Below, piece after piece: positions 57,422-64,000 of a DNA stretch of 64,000 bases. A model generated the notes under the pieces. The model saw only the letters and a list, made by a program, of their open reading frames with translations, was not told the DNA's origin and did not search any database. This DNA comes from Paenibacillus xylanexedens (GTDB lineage: Bacteria; Bacillota; Bacilli; Paenibacillales; Paenibacillaceae), in NCBI RefSeq assembly GCF_007676705.1, contig NZ_VEBF01000008.1:62001-126000 (forward strand), read 5' to 3'. The position numbers and the translations under genes were made by a program. Positions within the stretch are counted from its first letter, which is position 1. Each line of letters opens with the position of its first letter.

Positions 57422-58462
57422 TTACTCGCCAAACACATTAATGAATTGCTGTTTATCTGTTTCACGATCCGCTGCAAGTTTGGCCGCATCGCCAGGCAAA
57501 ATCTTCATTTCTGATACACCTTTCAATCCTTCAGGTGGGGCAATACCTTCACGAATAGGGGAGTAACCGATCTCGGCAGACAACTTCTGGCCCTCTTCAG
57601 AGAGAATGAAATCTACAAAGGCTTGAGAAGCCGGTACGTTGGCAGCTTCTTTCATAATCCCGATCGGTTCTGTAATGATGGGAACACCTTCTTCTGGATA
57701 GATCAGTTCAACTGGAGAACCTTTGGCTTTTTCGCGTGCTACGAGGTAATCAACAACGACGCCATATGATTTTTCACCGCTGGCTACAGCTTTCATAACG
57801 GCACCATTTCCTTTAATTACAGCCATGCCATTCATCTTGGTTTCCTGTAGAAAATCCCATCCAAACCCATCTGTTCGACTAAACACACCGATGTTATATG
57901 CTGCTGCACCCGAGTATAAGGGACTCGGCATAATACTTGCGTCCTTACTGTCCGGCAGGGTCAACACTTGCCAAGATGTCGGTTGAGTAGTGATTTTTTG
58001 GGTGTTGGTAGCGAGTACCGTTGCCATAACCTTCGTACCGGCGTACATACCGTCCGGATCAACCAGATCTGTCGGGATTTCACTTAGCTCTGGGGACTTG
58101 TACGATTGTAGAAGGTCATCTTTTTTCAGATTTTCAAAGGTAACTGCATCGGCCAGCAGGAGTACATCCGCCTGAGTTTTACCCGCTTGGCGTTCTGCCT
58201 GAAGCTTGGCAGTGACTTCTTCGGTCCCGGAACGGAAGATGCTGACTTGAACATCAGGATATTTATCGTTAAACGCCTTTACCAGTTTGCCTGCATCTTC
58301 TTCTGGTTGGGATGTATAGAATGCAAGCTTACCTGAGACTGTGCTCGAAGCTGCGCCTGAACTATCTTGATCTGTCGTGGCTTGTCCCTGTGAAGAACAA
58401 CCGCTGAATACAATCATGCCTGCCAAAAGGGGCAGTAATAACGACTTTTTGAATGGAATCAC
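57422..58462 (-). CDS. ABC importer substrate-binding lipoprotein (iron/AEP/AfuA-like)
   Basis: This 346-aa lipoprotein starts at a GTG 9 nt after GGAG. The signal peptide ends in 'GMIVFSGC', Cys22 lipidated, followed by a Ser/Asp-rich linker. The binding domain starts 'LAFYTSQPEEDAGKLVKAFN' and has 'SIFRSGTEEVTAKLQAERQA' and 'FILSEEGQKLSAEIGYSPIR', as in the FbpA-like family 1 fold. I do not see the paired Tyr of true ferric-binding proteins, so a phosphate ester or phosphonate is a better guess than iron. It feeds the permease and ATPase downstream. Confidence 0.88.
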   Translation of the reverse strand: MIPFKKSLLLPLLAGMIVFSGCSSQGQATTDQDSSGAASSTVSGKLAFYTSQPEEDAGKLVKAFNDKYPDVQVSIFRSGTEEVTAKLQAERQAGKTQADVLLLADAVTFENLKKDDLLQSYKSPELSEIPTDLVDPDGMYAGTKVMATVLATNTQKITTQPTSWQVLTLPDSKDASIMPSPLYSGAAAYNIGVFSRTDGFGWDFLQETKMNGMAVIKGNGAVMKAVASGEKSYGVVVDYLVAREKAKGSPVELIYPEEGVPIITEPIGIMKEAANVPASQAFVDFILSEEGQKLSAEIGYSPIREGIAPPEGLKGVSEMKILPGDAAKLAADRETDKQQFINVFGE

Positions 58463-58495
58463 AGATAATCTCTCCTTTGGTGTCTAGCTGATAGA

Positions 58496-59362
58496 TTAGA
58501 GTAAGAACGTATGGATTGCCTGTGCAACACCATCTTCAGCGTTGCTGGCAGTGACAACATTAGCGATTTCCTTCACATGAAGCTCTGCATTTCCCATGGC
58601 GATTCCTAATCCTGCCCATTGCAGCATGTCCAGATCATTATCATAGTCTCCGGCTGCAGCTACCTGCTCGCGTTCGATCTGATGTGCATGACATAAACGT
58701 TCCAGTGCGCCTCGTTTACTGACTCCGGCTGAATTAACATCAAACCGCAAACTTCCTGTTCGTGTACATTGGAATAACCCTGATTCTTCAAGGGTACGAA
58801 ATAGGTTTTCGCGTGAGTCGTGGTCTGTACAGATCACGGCTGCTTTGAACAGCATGCCTGGCATCTGGTTTACAAAGGTTCTGAAATCCTTTCCGACTTC
58901 AACGAAGCGAATAAGATCAGCCTCTATAGCATCAAGTTCATCACGTTCTTCGAAAGAATCCAATTCCGGTCTGTTGACCCTATTGTTGATGGCCCAGTTC
59001 CTATTGATATCATTAATCTCTTGAACATAGAGGACATTGTATCCATAGAAATGGATGTAGGCTCCTTCTTGCTGGATGACATCCAACATGAACAGCATAT
59101 CTTCTATTTTCAACGCAACGCCATCAAGCAGTTGTCCAGTCAAGGGATCTACCGTCACGGCACCGTTTAGTGCAACCAGTGGAAAATTCATGGAGACTTC
59201 CCTAGCATGTGACCATACGGAAGCGGGAAATCGTCCAGATGCAATCGTGACATTTACTTCCGCTGAGATTAATTGTTGAATGGAACTTCGTGTCATAGGT
59301 GTTATCATTTTATCTGGATTGAGCATCGTACCGTCCAGATCAAGGGCTAACAATCTGTACAT
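58496..59362 (-). CDS. HAD-family phosphatase (Cof type)
   Basis: The protein is 288 aa from the ATG at 59362, 9 nt after GGAGG. It has nucleophile Asp8/Asp10 in 'LLALDLDGTMLNPD', 'VTIASGRFPASV', Lys in 'NSAGVSKRGALERL', and 'AAGDYDNDLDMLQWAGLGIA'. It has a Cof-type cap and is distinct from the HAD at 53820. It lies between the MBL gene and the binding-protein gene in the same operon. A phosphatase on each side of an importer suggests that the imported compound carries phosphate. Confidence 0.88.
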   Translation of the reverse strand: MYRLLALDLDGTMLNPDKMITPMTRSSIQQLISAEVNVTIASGRFPASVWSHAREVSMNFPLVALNGAVTVDPLTGQLLDGVALKIEDMLFMLDVIQQEGAYIHFYGYNVLYVQEINDINRNWAINNRVNRPELDSFEERDELDAIEADLIRFVEVGKDFRTFVNQMPGMLFKAAVICTDHDSRENLFRTLEESGLFQCTRTGSLRFDVNSAGVSKRGALERLCHAHQIEREQVAAAGDYDNDLDMLQWAGLGIAMGNAELHVKEIANVVTASNAEDGVAQAIHTFLL

Positions 59363-59389
59363 GAACATATTCCTCCCGGATCGATTAAC

Positions 59390-60124
59390 TTACACAACAT
59401 ACATACGAAGTGGTTCCGGTATATCCACAGGCCCTTGGAAAGAGCGACTTGCTTCATCCCGCATGAACTCCAGATCGCCATCTCCGGGAAGATGGACAAG
59501 GACGAGCTGCTTGACGTTAGCCTGACCAGCAATCATGCCTGCCTGAAGTGCATTCATATGTCCTTGGCCAGTTGTGTGTACACTGCCTTCACAGATGGTA
59601 GCCTCACATAGAAAGATGTCTGCATCACGAGCAAGTTCGATAAGAGAATCACAGTACGAGGTATCACCGGAATACACCAGCACCTTGCCTTGATATGTGA
59701 TCTTAACGGCATAGCATGTAATGGTATGCTGCACCTGTACAAATTCGATTTCTGCGCCAGCAAGCTGAATTTTGGATGAAGGATCAATCGAGATGACCTC
59801 GGTATGTTCACCATATAGACCATTCAGAATATCCACTGGATTATCCGGTGCATACAGCTTCAGTTTATTCAACATGCGACCATTGCGGATCGCACCCGCT
59901 GCAGCATATTGAAGAACTCCCAGATCGGCGATATGATCATGGTGCAAGTGAGACAAAATAACACCTGATAGATCTTCCACGCATGTCTCGCTGGGGAGTT
60001 TACTCATAACGCCGCTGCCACAGTCCAACAAAATCTGCCCTTCATCTGTGGTTACAAGGTATCCCGCAGTTGCTCCGCCAGCGGCGGGATAACCACCCCA
60101 GTAACCTAATATCTTCACATTCAT
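59390..60124 (-). CDS. MBL-fold metallo-hydrolase (YhfI-like)
   Basis: The protein is 244 aa from the ATG at 60124, 5 nt after GAGGTG. The metal motif H-x-H-x-D-H is 'HLHHDH' (59-64), with 'LDCGSGVM' before it, 'VLVYSGDTSYCDSL' (metal Asp), and 'GQGHMNALQAGMIA'. This is the RNase Z-like/YhfI group, hydrolysing phosphodiesters or cyclic nucleotides in related proteins. It is the first gene of the operon, so a phosphodiesterase step on an imported diester is possible; that is inference. Confidence 0.88.
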   Translation of the reverse strand: MNVKILGYWGGYPAAGGATAGYLVTTDEGQILLDCGSGVMSKLPSETCVEDLSGVILSHLHHDHIADLGVLQYAAAGAIRNGRMLNKLKLYAPDNPVDILNGLYGEHTEVISIDPSSKIQLAGAEIEFVQVQHTITCYAVKITYQGKVLVYSGDTSYCDSLIELARDADIFLCEATICEGSVHTTGQGHMNALQAGMIAGQANVKQLVLVHLPGDGDLEFMRDEASRSFQGPVDIPEPLRMYVV

Positions 60125-60261
60125 CTTTGCACCTCTGTCTGTCTTGATCTGCATTCTTTACAAATGTTCCGTACAGTTACAATTGTAAAAAGGGTTTGTT
60201 TCTCTCGTGTCAACCGAAAGTCAATCTTTTGTAAAACTGCTTTTGGCAAAGTTATCCTGGC

Positions 60262-60295
60262 TTGACTCCGCCGCGAATCCCATTTTATAGTGGGA
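60262..60295 (+). promoter_or_regulatory. promoter and operator of the SorC regulator
   Basis: TTGACT (60262-60267), 17 bp, TTATAG (60285-60290). TCCCA (60278-60282) and TGGGA (60291-60295) are an inverted repeat across the -10, a place where a repressor would block initiation. Confidence 0.5.
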
Positions 60296-60339
60296 AATGT
60301 GTAAGAAGGGAAATTTAAACGTCAAAGGCGGACTTATAT

Positions 60340-61281
60340 GTGAATATAGACGAACGCAAAAATATGATAAGAGTCTGTAAGATGTATTATTATGAATCCT
60401 GGACACAAGAGAAGATTGCGGAGAAGTTAGGTGTATCCAGGCCAGTCATCTCCAAGATGCTGCAACGTGCGAAGGAAGAGGGCATTATTGAGATTGTCAT
60501 TCATGATGATGATTACGAAACGTCCAAGTTGGAGAAAAAACTGGAAGACTTATTTAACCTCAAACAGGTGTTGGTCGTTCCAACCAAGGATCTGAATAAA
60601 GAGTTGTTGTCGAGTGCTGTAGGCAAGGCTGCCGCTCAATTTGTCCAAAAATTGATTAAAAACGGTGACCGTGTGGGTGTCTCATGGGGCAATACGCTCT
60701 ATCATATGGTGCGAGAGTTCCCTTTGGAGAAAAAAGAGAATGTCAAAATTATTCCACTGGTGGGTGGAACAGGGAATTCGCGCAATGAAATGCACTCTAA
60801 TCAGATCGCCTATGAGTTATCCAAAAAAATGGGCGTAACCTGTGATACGTTATATGCTCCGGCCGTTGTGGAAACAGAAGAGTTAAGGGAGCAGATTGTT
60901 GGCATGCCTAATATTTCGGCCGTTCTTAAAGAGGGGGAGAATATCAATCTCGCTCTGGTGGGGATCGGAAATCCGTATTCCATGTCAACGATGGAACGAT
61001 CAGGTTATCTGAATGAGCAAGTGTTAACTGAATTAGAAGCACTTCACACGGTAGCGGATATTAATTCTGTGTTTATTACTCGTGAAGGTACAATCACCGA
61101 GCATCCCATTAATCATAGAGTCATTGGCCTTGGACTGGAGCAGTTAAAGAAGACTAAAACGGTGGTAGGCATGGCCTTTGGTCTGCACAAAATAGACTGC
61201 ATCCTGGCTGCTTTGCGGGGAGGATATATTAATATGCTCATTACGGATGAAGCCACGGCAAGTCAAATTACGAAAATTTGA
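60340..61281 (+). CDS. SorC/DeoR-like sugar-binding transcriptional regulator
   Basis: This 313-aa regulator starts at a GTG 6 nt after GGCGGAC. It has an N-terminal helix-turn-helix (about 18-45, 'WTQEKIAEKLGVSRPVISKM', 'LQRAKEEGIIEIVI') and a SorC sugar-binding domain (about 60-310) with 'GVSWGNTLYHMV', 'IPLVGGTGN' and 'VGIGNPYSMSTMER'. Members such as CggR and SorC sense phosphorylated sugars. It is divergent from the MBL-HAD-ABC-HAD operon and likely controls it. This supports a sugar phosphate or similar as inducer. Confidence 0.9.
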   Translation: MNIDERKNMIRVCKMYYYESWTQEKIAEKLGVSRPVISKMLQRAKEEGIIEIVIHDDDYETSKLEKKLEDLFNLKQVLVVPTKDLNKELLSSAVGKAAAQFVQKLIKNGDRVGVSWGNTLYHMVREFPLEKKENVKIIPLVGGTGNSRNEMHSNQIAYELSKKMGVTCDTLYAPAVVETEELREQIVGMPNISAVLKEGENINLALVGIGNPYSMSTMERSGYLNEQVLTELEALHTVADINSVFITREGTITEHPINHRVIGLGLEQLKKTKTVVGMAFGLHKIDCILAALRGGYINMLITDEATASQITKI

Positions 61282-61354
61282 TGTTCGAGGATCATCCTTT
61301 TGTTTCGCTAATGAAACAAGTTGAAGCCGAGACTAATTGTATATTCATGAAGCC

Positions 61355-61376
61355 AGGAGAACGACAAGGTTCTCCT
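61355..61376 (+). terminator. stem-loop after the SorC gene
   Basis: AGGAGAAC (61355-61362) and GTTCTCCT (61369-61376) pair perfectly, but no T run follows, so it is a weak terminator or an RNA-stabilising hairpin between convergent genes. Confidence 0.4.
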
Positions 61377-61402
61377 GTGCACCTACAAGAAGGACTAACC
61401 AT

Positions 61403-62409
61403 TTAGCCTACCTTTAGTGCTTCACTAGAAGCCTGCTTCCCGCCTTTTTTATTAATAAAACTAATGATGAGCAGCAGCAGTGGCAACAGGCCAAATAAGA
61501 AAATGGACATATTTCCGAGAAAATCACCCAAAGCTAACGTTTCTTCTAGGTTTTTAGGCAAGTAAGCAATCAAATACAATATAAGCAACATCAATACGAT
61601 GAACAGCGATTCATAACGCTCAAATAGAAAACCCTCAATTTCAAAACTTCGTACCATGTCAAACGTTGGCCACATCCGCGTCTCAATTCCCGGCAAAGAT
61701 AAATTCCCTACCACTGTAACAATCGTGATTAAATAGATAATCGTGCAAATAAGGATGCTATATATTGCGGCTTTATTGCTCGCCTTCACGTCTGCCATGT
61801 AAGCTGTGATGATGAGCAAACTTTATATCCAGAATAGGAGAGACATGAGGGCTTGAGTCCCTTTATCACAGGCATAAATCCATCGCCCAGAAGGGGCCTG
61901 AGATTATCGATTTCAAACATCTTGGTGCTTAAAAGGAACACCAGCGCGAGCAACACCAACGTAACGGGCAACACAATTGAAAAGACTCGGATGATGATTT
62001 TAAGACCACCTGTTAACATATAGAAACCAATCCACAAACTAACCATGATGGTAACCCAACTAGGCGTGCGCTCAAGGATGTACATACTTGTTATTTCAGC
62101 CATGACTCTGACTTCGAATGAACAAAGAACAACAAAATATACGATAATTAAGAGTCTCAACAGATAAGAAATCCATTGACCTGTGAATCTCAGGTATAAA
62201 TTCGAATACCGTTTTGCGGGGAATCTGCGACACAAGGTTACAAGAAGCAGGCTGATTGCGGTTACGATCAACCCTGATATAATACACATCTGGTGTTTCT
62301 ACTGCTTTACTAATTGTCCGAGGGAGTGTTAGAATGCCAGCTCCAAGTATTGAATTGATAACACAATAATGACCTCGGAGGTATTGATATTAGATGTGGA
62401 TTGCTTCAT
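61403..62409 (-). pseudogene. spore germination permease (GerB family), three frameshifts
   Basis: The intended protein starts at 62409 after GGAGTGAAGG ('MKQSTSNINTSEVIIVLSIQ') and ends at 61403, about 335 residues; GerB proteins are about 365 aa with 10 helices. The frame breaks near 62350 (before 'LGAGILTLPRTISKAVETPD'), near 62285 (before 'ISGLIVTAISLLLVTLCRRF'), and near 61815 ('LSYSGYKV', then 'LIITAYMADVKASNKAA'). These are GerB landmarks. GerB is the membrane-embedded nutrient sensor subunit of germinant receptors. No gerA or gerC gene is adjacent, so it is an orphan and dead copy. Confidence 0.85.
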
Positions 62410-62526
62410 TGGCCTTCACTCCAAACCGGAGAATATATTTCTATGTAGTATCGCCCAATGAAGTTGTTTTATGTAAGAGTTAGTCAAAATCAAATTAGTC
62501 TATATGAAATTTATAAGATGTAATTT

Positions 62527-62543
62527 TTTACATAAGTTTTACG
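62527..62543 (+). promoter_or_regulatory. possible Pho-box repeats upstream of the phosphatase gene
   Basis: TTTACA (62527-62532), 5 bp, TTTACG (62538-62543) resembles two PhoP-binding repeats (TTAACA-like, 11-bp period). They lie about 30-45 bp upstream of a TATGCT at 62575-62580 that lacks a proper -35. Only two repeats are evident; PhoP boxes usually have four. The rest of the gap 62410-62634 holds nothing else I can name. Confidence 0.35.
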
Positions 62544-62634
62544 TCTAGGTAATGGACCCTTGATCTCCTCTTGTTATGCTAGTTCTGTTTGGAGTTATAT
62601 AAGCCAATCTATCAAACAGATAAGGGAGAGAATT

Positions 62635-64000
62635 ATGATTAGTCACTTCTACAAAAAGATGTTACCCTTCCTGTTATCGCTTTCTTTAGTATTCGGATGG
62701 TTCGCGGGATTTGGGGGAGCTAATTCAGCTCAAGCCGCATCGTTATCTGAGCCTGACATTCTGTTAGAACGCAACACCAATTGGAAATACTTCGATCAGG
62801 GACAGAATCTGGAATCGCAATGGCTTGTTTCATACGACGATTCATCATGGGAGTTCGGAACCGCACCGTTTGGCTACAAGGACAACGGCAATGGCATAAG
62901 CACTTCCTATTTCGGACCTCTCAAAACGGTAGTGAGCTATGGTCTGGACAAAAAATTAAAACACCGTACAACCTATCTAAGAACAAATCTGGCCGTCAAC
63001 AAGGATGCAATAGATGGTTATGGACAAATTCTCGGCACTTTTGGCATTGATGATGGGGCAGTTATATACGTGAATGGTGTGGAAGTTCGTCGCTTTGGCA
63101 TGCCTGAAGGAGAGATACAGTACTCAACCAAAGCAACATCAAGTCAGGACTTGCCTGTTATGTATGAGGATATAGATCTGACTGAGCCGCTGAAAGCCTA
63201 CTTACACGATGGCAACAACGAAATTGCGGTCGAAGTTCACCAACAAAGCGACAGCAGCTCAGATTTGTATTTTGACATGGAACTTAAAGCATTAGCAGAA
63301 GCGCCACTACTGGATATCAGTAAAGTAACGGTTACCTTCTATGGTGATGCGACAACGAGCAAGGGCTTCACTTGGTATTCACCTCTTGCATCCACACAAA
63401 GCACTGTTCAAGTGGTACCGAACCAAGGAGCGGCTGCTGACTTCAGTCAGGCACAAAGCTTCAACGGACGCACGTCCGTGGCTTCTAATTCCCCGGGAGA
63501 AATGGTGCATAAGGCGGAAGCTACAGATCTTATTCCGGATACCTCCTATTATTTTCGCGTTGGCGATCAAGATCTGGATATATGGAGTGAGGTTGGCACA
63601 TTCAAAACAGCTCCCACTAACGGAGCATTTACGTTTATTGACCTGACGGATACCCAAGCTAAGGAAGAGGATGAGGCTATTCTATCTGGCTCTACGCTCT
63701 CCAAAGCGTTAACCCAGGTCCCAGATGCTGCGTTTGTTGTTCATAATGGTGATGTTGTAGAAAATGGAACGTCAGAGCAGGAATGGAACTGGTTGCTTGG
63801 TCACTCCCAATCCAGTCTGATGAACACGACCATTGCGCCATCCGCGGGCAATCATGAGAACAAGAATTATGCGTTCTACGAGCACTTTAACCTGAAGCAG
63901 CCAGACAATGCCGCAACAGTAACAGGTGCTTACTATTCTTATGATTACAGCAAAGCTCATTTTATCGTACTGAACTCCAACGAAAATTCCTCGGAATACG
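62635..64000 (+). CDS. secreted purple acid phosphatase-like metallophosphoesterase (3' end outside window)
   Basis: The frame is open from the ATG at 62635 (AAGGGAGAG upstream) to the window edge, 455 residues. A signal peptide ends near 'GGANSAQAAS' (about residue 33). Residues 40-220 are a beta-sandwich-like domain ('NGVEVRRFGMPEGEI'). Residues 230-330 resemble the N-terminal Fn3-like domain of purple acid phosphatases ('VTFYGDATTSKGFTWYSPLA', 'YYFRVGDQD'). The metallophosphoesterase core then starts: Asp336 in 'FIDLTDTQ', Asp373 in 'HNGDVVENG', and 'GNHE' at 405-408. It would release phosphate from esters outside the cell. Confidence 0.85.
   Translation, partial: MISHFYKKMLPFLLSLSLVFGWFAGFGGANSAQAASLSEPDILLERNTNWKYFDQGQNLESQWLVSYDDSSWEFGTAPFGYKDNGNGISTSYFGPLKTVVSYGLDKKLKHRTTYLRTNLAVNKDAIDGYGQILGTFGIDDGAVIYVNGVEVRRFGMPEGEIQYSTKATSSQDLPVMYEDIDLTEPLKAYLHDGNNEIAVEVHQQSDSSSDLYFDMELKALAEAPLLDISKVTVTFYGDATTSKGFTWYSPLASTQSTVQVVPNQGAAADFSQAQSFNGRTSVASNSPGEMVHKAEATDLIPDTSYYFRVGDQDLDIWSEVGTFKTAPTNGAFTFIDLTDTQAKEEDEAILSGSTLSKALTQVPDAAFVVHNGDVVENGTSEQEWNWLLGHSQSSLMNTTIAPSAGNHENKNYAFYEHFNLKQPDNAATVTGAYYSYDYSKAHFIVLNSNENSSEY

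Noticed and set aside
1..64000. CRISPR array, prophage, tRNA or rRNA
   Set aside because: No regularly spaced repeats, phage structural genes or recognisable tRNA/rRNA sequence were seen on reading through.

Overview
The window looks like a piece of a Paenibacillus (or very close relative) chromosome. It has moderate GC, strong Shine-Dalgarno sites of the AAGGAGG type, a YesM/YesN-like two-component pair beside an LplABC-like sugar ABC importer, a GerB-type spore germination permease (now broken), a LicT/PTS beta-glucoside operon with RNA antiterminators, a PyrR-type RNA attenuator, and many LysR, AraC and MerR regulators. No rRNA, tRNA, phage or CRISPR was seen. The organism call is inferred from gene content, not from a marker gene.

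Layout, left to right. 1-6.2 kb: an edge-truncated MFS efflux gene, a DUF3237 protein, the tail of a lost histidine phosphatase/phytase gene, an ECF sigma/anti-sigma pair, and a LysR regulator divergent from a second MFS exporter. 6.3-12.6 kb: cytochrome bd oxidase cydAB with its assembly transporter cydDC, behind a Rex-like operator. 12.7-19 kb: a decayed copy of a small membrane-protein family, then a two-component system followed by a MacB/FtsX-type ABC transporter. 19-26.6 kb: YesN/YesM-type response regulator and kinase convergent with an LplABC-type carbohydrate importer. 26.7-35.4 kb: single-gene or small units: a MetX-like hydrolase/LysR pair, a Nudix protein, an HxlR regulator divergent from a DsbA-fold protein, and a MerR-GNAT-hydrolase operon with a classic MerR promoter. 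A GNAT gene, a second decayed family copy, and an odd Sm-like/basic/glycine-rich protein follow. 35.5-46.8 kb: glycoside use: GH51 arabinofuranosidase with a divergent ArsR-like regulator; licT-PTS-GH1 operon with two RAT/terminator switches; an APH-fold kinase; AraC regulator divergent from a GH4 glycosidase. 46.8-53.6 kb: a LysR regulator and an acetoacetate decarboxylase/ketopantoate reductase-like operon, separated by a 193-bp MITE-like element; the intact family member; and codBA behind a PyrR attenuator. 53.7-61.3 kb: a six-gene operon (MBL hydrolase, HAD, AfuABC-like importer, HAD) divergent from a SorC regulator. 61.4-64 kb: a gerB-family pseudogene with three frameshifts and the start of a secreted purple-acid-phosphatase-like protein.

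The common theme is uptake and cleavage of plant or soil carbohydrates and phosphate esters, with local transcription factors or RNA switches for nearly every unit. I do not see one large undescribed system. The points most worth following are the structured MITE, the three-copy membrane-protein family in different states of decay, the PyrR attenuator on codBA, the Sm-like/RS/Gly protein, and the possible phosphosugar importer operon.
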